Source of the DNA: Xylocopa sonorina
Taxonomy: Eukaryota; Arthropoda; Insecta; Hymenoptera; Apidae
Assembly (NCBI RefSeq): GCF_050948175.1
Contig: NW_027490117.1
Coordinates: 620,001 to 684,000, forward strand
Length of the DNA stretch: 64,000 nucleotides
Reading direction: 5' to 3'
The notes beneath the pieces were generated by a model, which had not been told where the DNA came from, made no database searches, and was given only the letters and a program-made list of their open reading frames with translations. The stretch's first letter is position 1, and each line of letters begins with the position of its first letter. Shown one piece after another: positions 1 through 11,577 of the stretch. The position numbers were made by a program, and so were the translations under genes.

Positions 1-3000
1 ACGTTACACCTCCCCCCATACAAAAGGAATCTTGGCAATGCCAAGATCTCCTGTCTGGTACGTGCGGATTGTTTGAGGGTTGCAGATTCGTCGTCCTGCC
101 GGTTGGCTGCCGATGTACATAGGAGTGCCGGCCGGATGAACTATGGCGGGCTCGCTTCACCTCTGCGGAGTAACCTTCCAAATGATGTTTGATGCCACTA
201 GATTCACCGGCACTTAAACTTTCACTGTTTTCACTTGAGTTTGTGGAAGTTGTCTCACTTTGCACTATTTTGCATTCAGTCTTTGTTTCTCTCACTCCAC
301 TCATCCTTTTACATAACTTTAACTTATTACTATGAACTATTTTATAACGATCCTTAATTGCTAACTTGACATTATTATTACTCAAAATTTCGACGATCCT
401 GTATGGGCCTACGTATTGGGACTCAAACTTATGTCTGTTGGGTTCCCTAAGTAGGAAGACCCATTGCCCAGCTTCGAATTTTTGAGTATTGGTCTTTTTA
501 TCGTAATAATATTTTGCTCGACGTTTCGCATTGTCGAGGTTTTCTCGCGCAATTCGCTGGGATCTGGTGATTTTCTCGTTTAACATGATTAAGTAGTCGG
601 AATATGTTTCGTTTTCGGTACTGTCTTGGAACGGTGTTTCGGATGGTGTCCTAGCTATTCGACCGAAGACGAGTTCGTGCGGTGTGTAAAGGGTGCCTTC
701 GTGTACACTGGTGTTGTAAGAAAACATGGCATAAGGAAGCCATCTTTTCCAATCGCCACTGGTGTCGATGTAATGTTTTAAATACTCAGCAAGAACATGG
801 TGTGATCTCTCCACCGAACCATTCGTTTGTGGGTGGAAGGCTGTGGATTTGTATTGTTTTATTCTGAATTTAACGGCTATGGCTTTAATAAGACTATTGA
901 TGAAATTCGACCCCTGGTCGGTCAAGATGCCTTTCGGACATCCAAATTTACAAATAAATTCTGTGATGAGTGCATCTGCTATATCGACGGCTGTAGTTTG
1001 TTTGAGAGGAATAGCGACGGAATATTTAGTTAGAAGGTCCTGGATAGTGAGGATATGTGTATATTCATCCGGGGTTATTGGAAGGGGGCCCATGACGTCC
1101 ATTGAGATCTTATCAAAAGCGCATCCTGGTGTGTCTGTTAAAGTCAATGGTTGTCGTGTTTTTACTCTAACTAATTTTTCGCGTTGGCAACTCCTACATT
1201 TGCTTATATAATTTTGGATTTCGGTTTTCATGTTAGGCCAGAAGTATTTTTCCCGAATGCGAGAGTATGTCTTGTTTACTCCCTTGTGGCCTCCTATTGG
1301 TGTATCGTGATTTTCTTGAATTATTTTTGTTCTATGTTCTACCGGTGGAATGTGAATAAGTCCTTGACAGACAGTAATTTGAATTGGCATTTCATAAAAT
1401 AAATCTTGTAAAGCTTTTTGTATTTGTGACCATGGAATTGAATCTAAGGCTGTCTGTGCGATACTAATTGTTTGCAACTGCAGTTCACTGACTACGTCGA
1501 ATAATGATCGTAAAGATTCTATTACGATTTGATAGTCAATAGCGCGGCTTTCATGTTCAATTATTGGAAGTTGAACTTGATAGAAATCGTCGATTTTAAT
1601 GACTCTGGCTTTAGTGAGAACTACGTCATTTTTACTGAAGAAAAATTTTCCGGCTTTTTCCATTTCCTTCGCGCCTGCGTCATAGGAATGACCTGATTTT
1701 GTAATGAAAATAACGTTGTTATCTCGTCTGGTTGCTATCGTGTCCCTTGTGAACTTAAATAATGGCTCTAACCTGACATGTTCGTTTGGTAATGGTGTAT
1801 AAATTTCTTCTTTATCGGTCGCTGTACGTGGTGTCGGTAACGTCGGTAATGTCGGTAATTTTAATGTTTCGCGTGGTAACGTTTCTGGTGCGCCATGGTC
1901 GTCTGAGCTAGGTGAAGGCGGAGGTGGAGGTGGAACAACGGATTTCTTTTGTTGACGGGATTTAGGATACGGTTCAAAAATATTTTCATCGGATGAGGAC
2001 GACTGTGTGATTGGAAGAACTTTGACTGGATTCCGTGATAGGGCATCTGCATTAAGATTGGTTTTTCCCGTTTTATAAATCATTTCGTAATTGTATTCCG
2101 CGAGCTTCAGCCTCCACCGCACAAGACGGCTGGATGGATCTTTAACGGAATTCATCCACACCAGTGGACGGTGGTCTGTGACTAACTTGAACTGATTACC
2201 ATATATATAAGGCCTAAAGTGATGCACCGCGTACACGATAGCTAGACATTCTTTCTCGATAGTCGAATAGTTTCGTTCTGCAGAATTCAAGAGTCTTGAT
2301 GTGTAAGCAATTGGTAAGTCGCGGCCTATCGGGCCCTGACTGAGCACCGCACCTATGGCATCCGCTGATGCGTCTGTAGTTATTATAAAAGGCAGCTTAA
2401 AGTTAGGATACTGGAGTATCGGTGCTTCACATAAGGCGTCTCGTAGCTTCACAAAGGCGTTCTGTTGCTCATTACGCCACACGAACGGAGTGTCCTTTTT
2501 CAAGAGGTTTGTTAATGGCTTAGCGACGTTGGAGAAATTTGAGATAAACCGTCTGTAATAACCTGCGAGTCCCAGGAACTGCTTGATCTGTTTACAATTT
2601 GTCGGGCGAGGAAATTCTCGAACGGCTCTGACTTTCGACGGATCGGGTTTCACCCCGCTTTCGCTGATAATGTGCCCGAGGTAGCTTACTTCGCGTCTTA
2701 AAAATTCACATTTGTCAGGCTGGAGTACCAAATTAGCCTCTCTCAGTCTGCGCGTTAATTTCTCATATTTTATGGCGTGCTCTTGAAGAGAGCTAGCGTA
2801 TAAAACTATATCATCAAGATATACGAAGAGCTCGTTACCTTGAAGCCCCGCGAGCACACTATCCATCAGTCGCTGAAACGTTGCGGGCGCGTTTTTTAAA
2901 CCAAAAGGCATTCGGGTAAATTCATAATGTCCATTCGGCGTGGAAAAAGCTGTTTTATGTGCATCAGCGGGTTCCATCGGAATCTGATGGAAACCGCTGG

Positions 3001-4609
3001 CTAAGTCAAATGTGCTAAAATATTTAGCGCTGCCTAACTGATCCAGGATTTCCGTGATGCATGGCAAAGGATAAGCGTCGGCGATTGATTTCTCGTTCAA
3101 GGCTCTATAATCAATAACCACTCGCCAACGCTTGTTCCCTTGCGAATCAGCTTTCTTCGGAACAACCCATAACGGTGAGTTGTAGGGCGATTTAGAATCG
3201 CGGATAATGCCGTTTTGTAAAAGTTTTTCGATTTGGTCCCGAATCTCCTCTTTGTGTATGGGAGGGAATCTATATTGTTTTACATTAATAGGTCTGTCGT
3301 CGACCGTAGGGATCTTGTGTGTAGCCGCGCTTGTATGACCTAGAGTATCGCCTTCTACATAAAATAAATCTTGAGTTTTATCTACCAATTTTAAAACGTG
3401 CTGCTTTTCTTCTTGGTTGAGGTGATTTAATCGTAACATTTCTATTACTTTTTCGAGGCGAGATTTCGGCGCATTTACGGAGGGTTGTGTTGACCTGGGT
3501 TTTACAACTGAACTGGCTACCTGAGCGTATGTCGGTTTCGTCCTGACACTAAAAGGAGTTTCGTACATAGAATTTGCATTTGAACGCGAAACTGAATTAA
3601 TTGATTTCCCATCTTTGGATATGCCGGTCGGAGCGGCGGAAACGTTTACGGATTCTGACCGTGATTTTGGATTTGAACTGGATTCGTCGGATTTAGTAAA
3701 AACTGTGAAGAGCGCGGGGCTGTCTTCTACGGATTTGAATGAATTTTTCGCTACTGGTTCGAGCTTCACTTGTGGCAGAGCTATTTCGACCGTCTTGTCG
3801 GTCGAGTTGATTACTCGAGTAATCGCTATCCCTTCGTTAACTCTAACCAGTGCATTGCCGAAAAATATTCCGGGCGCGATGTCTAATCTGGGGATTATTC
3901 CCTGGGATATTCCAGAATTAATTATTCTGACTTTAACCCCGATGTTCATGCGCGGCGGAATAGAGACCCTTTCATCGGTCTTTAGAAAATCGTTCACAGG
4001 TATATCGACCTTTCCCGAGGTCTTCGGCTTTTGTTTCTGCGGCTTGCTCGTCGTCGGATTGACCTTGTCGAATGTTATAGAAGGATTGCCTTTAGGCGGA
4101 ATAACTTGATCGGTTTCGATATTTGAAATTTCGCGACGAAATGGAATTGTTTTCCCGTGCCACTTGATCTGGCATTTCGGGAACGATATTTCGGCATCCG
4201 CGCAAAATCCGGATCCTAGAATCCCATCCGGACCGAGGGGAAAATTATCGTTTACCACGTTGAATGGTACCACGCGATCGAATAAAACTATATTCACGGT
4301 ACCGACGGTCGACGTTTTCCCATTGGTTACACCCGTTATAACGACTGTTTCGGCGGTGTCGATTCGTGCGACGGAAGATAACGCGGAGCGTTTAATTATA
4401 TTTATTTCGGCGCCCGTGTCTATCATAAACTCGGTAGGTTGAATTAACGCGACCGATTCTAATACGACACTAGGCGTGTTGGTTTTGCCGGTTAAGTTTA
4501 CTGCGGCATCGTATCGTCGATTTCCGCGGTTTGGTCGTTCAGTGCGAGAGATCGAATTTGCTGGTTGGCCTCGCGTCCTGTCTCGCGGCGCGGAAGGAGG
4601 CCACTCCCG
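1..4609 (-). CDS. pol: Pol polyprotein of copy 1 (protease-RT-RNase H-integrase), 3' end outside window
   Basis: This is the -1 frame downstream of gag, read after slippage at 4609-4615. It would produce the retropepsin that cuts the polyprotein, the reverse transcriptase/RNase H that copies element RNA, and the DDE integrase. The first in-frame methionine is at 4426, immediately before the DTGA protease motif. No stop codon interrupts the frame down to base 1. By comparison with copy 2 the frame should end about 308 bp beyond the window, inside the 3' LTR. Domain content is as described for copy 2. Frame and order are clear; expression by frameshift is inferred. Confidence 0.9.
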
Positions 4610-5793
4610 TTTCCCGATGCCCGAATATTATTGTAGTATTGCCGTTTTCGGCATTCCTCGATTTCGTGACCCGGCGTTTTGCAATACCGACAATATTTTT
4701 CACGGGGTGTGGTCGGGCGCGGTTGATCGTATGCGGCCCTGGGAGCCGGAGTGTCGCGTGAAATAACGGGACGGTGCAAATTAGGCGCTTGTCGTGGCGG
4801 AATTGACCTGCGGCAATCCCTCGCGTAATGGCTTGTGTTATGGCAATTCGAGCAAACTATTTCGTTTCGCCTTGCACGAATTTCAGTTGTAGGTCGAGAA
4901 TTTACTAAACGTTCGCGATCTAACTCGTATCTCTTGTATAGGTCCCTAGCGCGTGCGAATGCCTCTTGATGCGAATGAATCGTGTGAACGGGAATTTGGA
5001 CGCGTATTTCCGGGATAAGCCCGTCCGTGAAACAACGTAATGTTAATTCATCTACGTTAGACGTCCCGCGTTCGGAAGCGTAAGGCGTTAATCTTTCGCA
5101 ATCTATGATCGCTGTTCGTAAATCCTTTACACGGCTGATGTAGTCGAGGATGTGTTCTCCCGACTTCATGTAGATATTAGTGAGCTCCCCGCGATAATGG
5201 TCCGCGGATCTAATTGCACCGAAAGAGCTTCGTAATATATCCGTCAATTCTAATATAGATTGACACGGTTCGTCTTCTAAGGCTAAGTACGCGCGGCCCT
5301 TCAATTTGCTCTTGATTAATCGCGTGAAAGTGCGTTCACAACCGTTTGGGATCAATTCGTAAGCACGCTTACATGCACGAGTGAATTGCAATACGGGCAT
5401 GTTCTGCCCATCGTAATGCGGTACTGCCTCCAATGCTTGTTTCAATGATAACTCGTCATGCTGCGAGTTTGCGATTTCCGTGTTCGAATTTTGTAGCGGC
5501 GATACGTTTCGTTGTGCGAAATCTAAAGGAACGGTATCGGATCTAGTAGCGTCTTGTGATCGTCGAAGTGATTCTAATTCGCGGCGCATTTCCTCTATCT
5601 GCTGCATTAATTGAACGGTATTGTCGGCCGGTCTACTAATATCTACGGTTTCAGCGGTTCGCGGAACTGGATCGGCAAGAGCGTCCTGGTAATCGATATT
5701 CCTAACGGCTCTCTTATCGCGGTCCGCGTCGGTACCTGCGGCGGCGGCTCGGATCGGTTGATGACGCGTTTTGGTAGGCGTTCGTGTCGCCAT
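4498..5793 (-). CDS. gag: Gag structural polyprotein, copy 1
   Basis: 431 residues, identical to Gag of copy 2. It should form the capsid of the cytoplasmic virus-like particle and package element RNA. It has a predicted coiled coil near residues 58-82, a central capsid-like region, and two CX2CX4HX4C zinc knuckles at residues 314-327 and 368-381. The start ATG at 5793 lies in a good Kozak context (GCCATGG), 74 bp inside the 5' LTR edge. No frameshift or stop is seen. The last 130 bp overlap the open pol frame. Confidence 0.93.
   Translation of the reverse strand: MATRTPTKTRHQPIRAAAAGTDADRDKRAVRNIDYQDALADPVPRTAETVDISRPADNTVQLMQQIEEMRRELESLRRSQDATRSDTVPLDFAQRNVSPLQNSNTEIANSQHDELSLKQALEAVPHYDGQNMPVLQFTRACKRAYELIPNGCERTFTRLIKSKLKGRAYLALEDEPCQSILELTDILRSSFGAIRSADHYRGELTNIYMKSGEHILDYISRVKDLRTAIIDCERLTPYASERGTSNVDELTLRCFTDGLIPEIRVQIPVHTIHSHQEAFARARDLYKRYELDRERLVNSRPTTEIRARRNEIVCSNCHNTSHYARDCRRSIPPRQAPNLHRPVISRDTPAPRAAYDQPRPTTPREKYCRYCKTPGHEIEECRKRQYYNNIRASGNGSGLLPRRETGREANQQIRSLALNDQTAEIDDTMPQ
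4566..4615 (-). promoter_or_regulatory. Predicted -1 ribosomal frameshift signal, copy 1
   Basis: On the minus strand, GGGAAAC occupies 4615-4609, phased G GGA AAC with gag. A 5-nt spacer is followed by a 7-bp stem TGGCCTC/GAGGCCA formed by 4603-4597 and 4572-4566. It is the same signal as at 28462-28511 in copy 2. Confidence 0.7.
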
Positions 5794-5842
5794 GGCTGGT
5801 CGCGTTTCTTCGTAGCCGAATTTCTAGAATTAACGCGAATCT

Positions 5843-5860
5843 ATCCCACCGCTGTCACCA
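5843..5860 (-). other. Primer-binding site, copy 1
   Basis: TGGTGACAGCGGTGGGAT on the minus strand, 7 nt from the 5' LTR end. It begins with the obligatory TGG that pairs with tRNA CCA. It resembles the complement of the 3' end of a Leu(AAG/UAG)-type tRNA. Confidence 0.75.
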
Positions 5861-5867
5861 AATTTCG

Positions 5868-7401
5868 TGTCACGTCGCGAGGGTGGAAAATTTCCGTTTT
5901 ATTCGCGGATGACACGCAGCCAGAAAACGGACTCGGCACGCTTAATTGCGACGGGTTCCGGGTTCCTTTCGTGGGACAACGAACACTTTCAAAACGCGAT
6001 CGCGGTAAATAGGAAAGATCCTACCCTTGCTGTCTTGAATCGTTGTTAATTTAGTATCCCTTCCTGAGATACTGTTGCTGTCGAGGATCGCTTTCCGGAA
6101 TCGTCCCTGCGTAAGGGCTGCGAGGCTGGATCGTAAGAGGGATGAGTCTCCAACGTAGCGGGTTTCCTGTGCTGATCGGCTTGCCTTGGCCGGAAGAAGG
6201 CGACGGAGCAGGTTGTTGAAGAGCCACTGGAACGGTGGTGTTCGAACGAAGAGACGAAAGGGCTTCGATGCCCAAGTAATCGCGCATAAGTCGGCGTAGG
6301 TAATTCTTCCGTCCCGCACGTCGAGCTTTACGTTTCGGATTGAGACACATTCGCGTCTAGTTCCAGCAATCCGGATACGAATCGGATAAGCGGCGGTCCG
6401 CTCTAACCTATCGGTCCAGAAGGGTGAAACGTCGACTATATCCGCACGTAGTTTCCGCTGTGGATCGGCGAAGTTAAGCGGCGGTCCGCTCTAACCAGCC
6501 GGTTACCAAGGTCAACTAGCGATTGGATTCGAATGATGGATATCCACGCGATAGCTCGTGGAAGAATTCGTAGATAATAATGAAATTAGAGGATAATAAT
6601 CAAATTTAAACTTGTACATGTAAGGTAAAATAAAATATATTCTAATATAAACCTAAGCTTACACTGACTTCCCTAAGGCTAAGTTAAAGATAGACTTAAC
6701 GTTTAGAATTGGAATGAATTGACTTGAACTAGAATTGAAGTAGAATTAGAAACACCTCCGATTGAGGCATTGAGAGCGAGATTGGAACTCCTCGGTTCGA
6801 AGGACTGATCGGAACTGATCTTCAGCTCGCGTGTCCGCGACCTCCTCGAGTCGCGTGGCGTGCGAGTCGCTGGACCCCGGAGTGGGGTGGCCGCTCGGCC
6901 CGCGAAGTGGGGCGGCCGGTCGGAGTGGGGCGCGGCTCGCGTTAAGCGTGAGCCGCGCGCGTCGGACGGTTGCTTGGGCGTATCGAAACTTATGACTATG
7001 AGAATTCGCAGATATATTAGGAACTATGTGTGTGTTGTTTGCGTATGTACATTAGTTGTGTCGTGTACTTAATTCTAGGACGTTCTTATGAATACACATT
7101 ATCAAAATAAGAATAATGGGAGGATGGCGTAGGCGAATCGGTGAGATGCTCGGTGATCTGTTCGTGCGGCTGAAGGCTGCATGTCTCCCAACTCTGGCGA
7201 TAGCGCGCATCGTCGCGCGGTCGTACGGTCGATCTCCTGGGTGCTCGTGGATATCTGGCTGCCTTAGCTCGGCGTTCGGTCTGCTTTCCCGTGTATGAAG
7301 GCGCTCTTTCCACGCATTTGGATGCGGCTGGCGGTAGATGCGTCGCTGCCGGATGCTGTGGGCGGCGCTGGGGGGTGGAAGGCGGCACGCCGGACGTTAC
7401 A
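5868..7401 (-). repeat. 5' LTR of copy 1 (1534 bp)
   Basis: Reverse complement of the LTRs of copy 2, running from TGTAACGTC at 7401 to GACGTGACA at 5868. The termini are TG...CA with an 8-of-9 imperfect inverted repeat. The internal 22-bp direct repeat is at 6387-6408 and 6475-6496. As the 5' LTR it should drive transcription leftward across gag-pol. I see no protein-coding gene proper in it. Confidence 0.95.
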
Positions 7402-7405
7402 CATG
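7402..7405. other. Target-site duplication (CATG) beside copy 1
   Basis: CATG follows the copy 1 LTR edge directly and is the intact satellite position TTTACATGACAC. Its partner lies outside the window, so the duplication itself is inferred from copy 2. Confidence 0.6.
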
Positions 7406-9318
7406 ACACTTCGCAATGACTATTATATCTTATCATGAAACTCAGAAAAGGGATGCGATATCGCGTTTCAAGAAGCATTACAACTCTATTGCTACGATAC
7501 GTAGACATCTGCAAACGCTATTTCCTTGAAAGGAAGTGTCGCATTTACATTCATTTGAAGTAAATACGAGGTTTACATGACATGTCGCAATGAATGTTAT
7601 ATCTTATCATGAAACATAGATGTGAAATTCGATATCGCGTTTTATGAAGCATTAGAACTCTATTGCTACGATACGTAGACATCTGCAAACGCTATTTCCT
7701 TGCAAGGAACTGTCGCATTTACACTCTTTTGAAGTGAATACGAGGTTTACATGACACTTCGCAATGAATGTTATATCTTATCATGAAACATAGAAGTGAA
7801 ATGCGATATCGCGTTTTAAGAAGCATTAGAACTCTCTTGCTACGATACGTAGACATCTGCAAACGCTATTTCTTTGCAAGGAAGTGTCGCATTTACACTC
7901 TTTTGAAGTGAATACGAGGTTCACATGACACTTCGCAATGAATATTATATCTTATCATGAAACTCAGAAAAGAGATGCGATATCGCGTTTTATGAAGCAT
8001 TAGAACTCTATTGCTACGATACGTAGACATCTGCAAACGCTATTTCCTTGCAAGGAACTGTCGCATTTACACTCTTTTGAAGTGAATACGAGGTTTACAT
8101 GACACTTCGCAATGAATATTATATCTTATCATGAAGCTCAGAAAAGGGATGACATATCGTGTTTCAAGAAGCATTAGAACTCTATTGCTACGATACGTAG
8201 ACATCTGTAAGCGCTATTTCCTTGAAAGGAAGTGTCGCATTTAAACTCTTTTGAAGTGAATACGAGGTTTACATGACACTTCGCAATGACTATTATATCT
8301 TATAATGAAACTCAGAAAAGAAATGCGATATCGCATTTCAAGAAGCATTAGAACTCTATTGCTACGATACGTAGACATCTGCAAACGCTATTTCCTTGAA
8401 AGGAAGTGTCGCATTTACATTCATTTGAAGTAAATACGAGGTTTACATGACACTTCGCAATGAATGTTATATCTTATCATGATACATAGAAGTGAAATGC
8501 GATATCGCGTTTCAAGAAGCATTAGAACTCTATTGCTACGATACGTAGACATCTGCAAACGCTATTTCCTTGCAAGGAACTGTCGCATTTACACTCTTTT
8601 GAAGTGAATACGTGGTTTACATGACACTTCGCAATGACTATTATATCTTATCATGAAACTCAGAAAAGGGATGACATATCGTGTTTCAAGAAGCATTAGA
8701 ACTCTATTGCTACGATACGTAGACATCTGTAAGCGCTATTTCCTTGAAAGGAATTGTCGCATTTACACTCTTTTGAAGTGAATGCGAGGTTTACATGACA
8801 CTTCGCAATGACTATTACATCTTATCATGAAACTCAGAAAAGAGATGCGATATCGCGTTTCAAGAAACATTAGACCTCTATTGCTATGATACGTAGACAT
8901 CTGCAAACGCTATTTCCTTGGAAGGAACTGTCGCATTTACACTCTTTTGAAGTGAATACGTGGTTTACATGACACTTCGCAATGACTATTATATCTTATC
9001 ATGAAACTCAGAAAAGGGATGCGATATCGCGTTTCAAGAAGCATTACAACTCTATTGCTACGATACGTAGACATCTGCAAACGCTATTTCCTTGCAAGGA
9101 ACTGTCGCAATTACACTCTTTTGAAGTGAATACGAGGATTACATGGCACTTCGCAATGAATAACATATCTTATCATGAAACTCAGAAATGAGATGCGATG
9201 TCGCGTTTTAAGAAGCATTAGAACTCTATTGCTACGATACGTAGACATCTGCAAACGCTATTTCCTTGCAAGGAAGTGTCGCATTTAAACTCTTTTGAAG
9301 TGAATACGAGGTTTACAT

Positions 9319-9492
9319 GACACTTCGCAATGACTATTATATCTTATCATGAAACTCAGAAAAGAGATGCGATATCGCGTTTCAAGAAGCATTAGAACTC
9401 TATTGCTACGATACGTAGACATCTGCAAACGCTATTTCCTTGCAAGGAAGTGTCGCATTTAAACTCTTTTGAAGTGAATACGAGGTTTACAT
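9319..9492. repeat. Representative 174-bp satellite monomer with its dyads
   Basis: This common-type monomer shows the internal symmetry of the family. GCGATATCGC is a perfect palindrome at 9369-9378. CTACG and CGTAG form an inverted repeat with a 3-nt ATA spacer at 9406-9418. TTCCTTGCAAGGAA is a perfect 14-bp palindrome at 9436-9449. GACACTTC at 9319-9326 has its reverse complement GAAGTGTC at 9447-9454. The retrotransposon target CATG straddles the start of the monomer as phased here. These symmetries could bind dimeric proteins or fold when single-stranded; no known factor such as a CENP-B box is recognised. Confidence 0.85.
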
Positions 9493-11577
9493 GACACTTC
9501 GCAATGACTATTATATCTTATCATGAAACTCAGAAAAGAGATGCGATATCGCGTTTCAAGAAGCATTAGAACTCTATTGCTACGATACGTAGACATCTGC
9601 AAACGCTATTTCCTTGAAAGGAAGTGTCGCATTTACATTCATTTGAAGTAAATACGAGGTTTACATGACACTTCGCAATGAATGTTATATCTTATCATGA
9701 TACATAGAAGTGAAATGCGATATCGCGTTTTGAGAAGCATTAGAACTCTATTGCTACGATACGCAGACATCAGCAAACGCTATTTCCTTGCAAGGAATTG
9801 TCGCATTTACACTCTTTTGAAGTGAATACGAGGTTTACATGACACTTCGCAATGACTATTATATCTTATCATGAAACTCAGAAAAGAGATGCGATATCGC
9901 GTTTCAAGAAACATTAGAACTCTATTGCTACGATACGTAGACATCTGCAAACGCTATTGCCCTGCAAGGAACTGTCGCATTTACACTCTTTTGAAGTGAA
10001 TACGTGGTTTACATGACACTTCGCAATGACTATTATATCTTATCATGAAACTCAGAAAAGGGATGCGATATCGCGTTTCAAGAAGCATTACAACTCTATT
10101 GCTACGATACGTAGACATCTGCAAACGCTATTTCCTTGCAAGGAACTGTCGCATTTACACTCTTTTGAAGTGAATACGAGGATTACATGGCACTTCGCAA
10201 TGAATAACATATCTTATCATGAAACTCAGAAAAGGGATGCGATATCGCGTTTCAAGAAGCATTACAACTCTATTGCTACGATACGTAGACATCTGCAAAC
10301 GCTATTTCCTTGCAAGGAACTGTCGCATTTACACTCTTTTGAAGTGAATACGAGGTTTACATGACACTTCGCAATGAATGTTATATCTTATCATGAAACA
10401 TAGAAGTGAAATGCGATATCGCGTTTTAAGAAGCATTAGAACTCTCTTGCTACGATACGTAGACATCTGCAAACGCTATTTCTTTGCAAGGAAGTGTCGC
10501 ATTTACACTCTTTTGAAGTGAATACGAGGTTTACATGACACTTCGCAATGAATATTATATCTTATCATGAAACTCAGAAAAGAGATGCGATATCGCGTTT
10601 TATGAAGCATTAGAACTCTATTGCTACGATACGTAGACATCTGCAAACGCTATTTCCTTGCAAGGAAGTGTCGCATTTAAACTCTTTTGAAGTGAATACG
10701 AGGTTTACATGACACTTCGCAATGACTATTATATCTTATCATGAAACTCAGAAAAGAGATGCGATATCGCTTTTCAAGAAGCATTAGAACTCTATTGCTA
10801 CGATACGTAGACATCTGCAAACGCTATTTCCTTGAAAGGAAGTGTCGCATTTACATTCATTTGAAGTAAATACGAGGTTTACATGACACTTCGCAATGAA
10901 TGTTATATCTTATCATGATACATAGAAGTGAAATGCGATATCGCGTTTCAAGAAGCATTAGAACTCTATTGCTACGATACGTAGACATCTGCAAACGCTA
11001 TTTCCTTGAAAGGAAGAGTCGCATTTACATTCATTTGAAGTTAATACGAGGATTACATGACACTTCGCAATGAATGTTATATCTTATCAAGATACATAGA
11101 AGTGAAATGCGATATCGCGTTTTGAGAAGCATGAGAACTCTATTGCTACGATACGTAGACATCTGCAAACGCTATTTCCTTGCAAGGATTTGTCGCATTT
11201 ACACTCTTTTGAAGTGAATACGAGGTTTACATGACACTTCGCAATGACTATTATATCTTATCATGAAACTCAGAAAAGAGATGCGATATCGCGTTTCAAG
11301 AAGCATTAGAACTCTATTGCTACGATACGTAGACATCTGCAAACGCTATTTCCTTGCAAGGAACTGTCGCATTTACACTCTTTTGAAGTGAATACGTGGT
11401 TTACATGACACTTCGCAATGACTATTATATCTTATCATGAAACTCAGAAAAGGGATGCGATATCGCGTTTCAAGAAGCATTAGAACTCTATTGCTACGAT
11501 ACGTAGACGTCTGCAAACGCTATTTCCTTGAAAGGAAGTGTCGCATTTACACTCTTTTGAAGTGAATACGAGGTTTA

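Larger units (their letters stand above)
1..7401 (-). mobile_element. Ty3/Gypsy LTR retrotransposon, copy 1 (cut at window start)
   Basis: This is the reverse complement of the complete element at 25676-34602; the two coordinates sum to 33077 throughout. It holds the 5' LTR (5868-7401), primer-binding site, gag, the -1 frame pol and the polypurine tract (9-17). Bases 1-8 are the first 8 bp of its 3' LTR, which lies outside the window. Gag is identical to copy 2 over all 431 residues, and every internal stretch I compared matches, so the two copies are very closely related. The right edge ends in ACA at 7401 followed by CATG and satellite, the same monomer position used by copy 2. Confidence 0.95.
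7402..11577. repeat. Higher-order repeat block, unit 1 (24 monomers)
   Basis: Rare monomer variants recur at fixed long spacing. The GACATGTCGC variant at 7579 returns at 11755, and the GGGATGACATATCG variant at 8146 returns at 12322; both steps are 4176 bp, or 24 monomers. Sequence at 8221-8340 matches 12397-12516 with only about two differences. From about 9245 onward the match shifts to 3654 bp (21 monomers), because unit 2 lacks three monomers present here. The unit edges are approximate. Confidence 0.75.

Noticed and set aside
9319..9492. CENP-B box in the satellite monomer.
   Set aside because: No TTCG....A..CGGG pattern was found; the TTCG of CACTTCGCAATGA lacks the second half.
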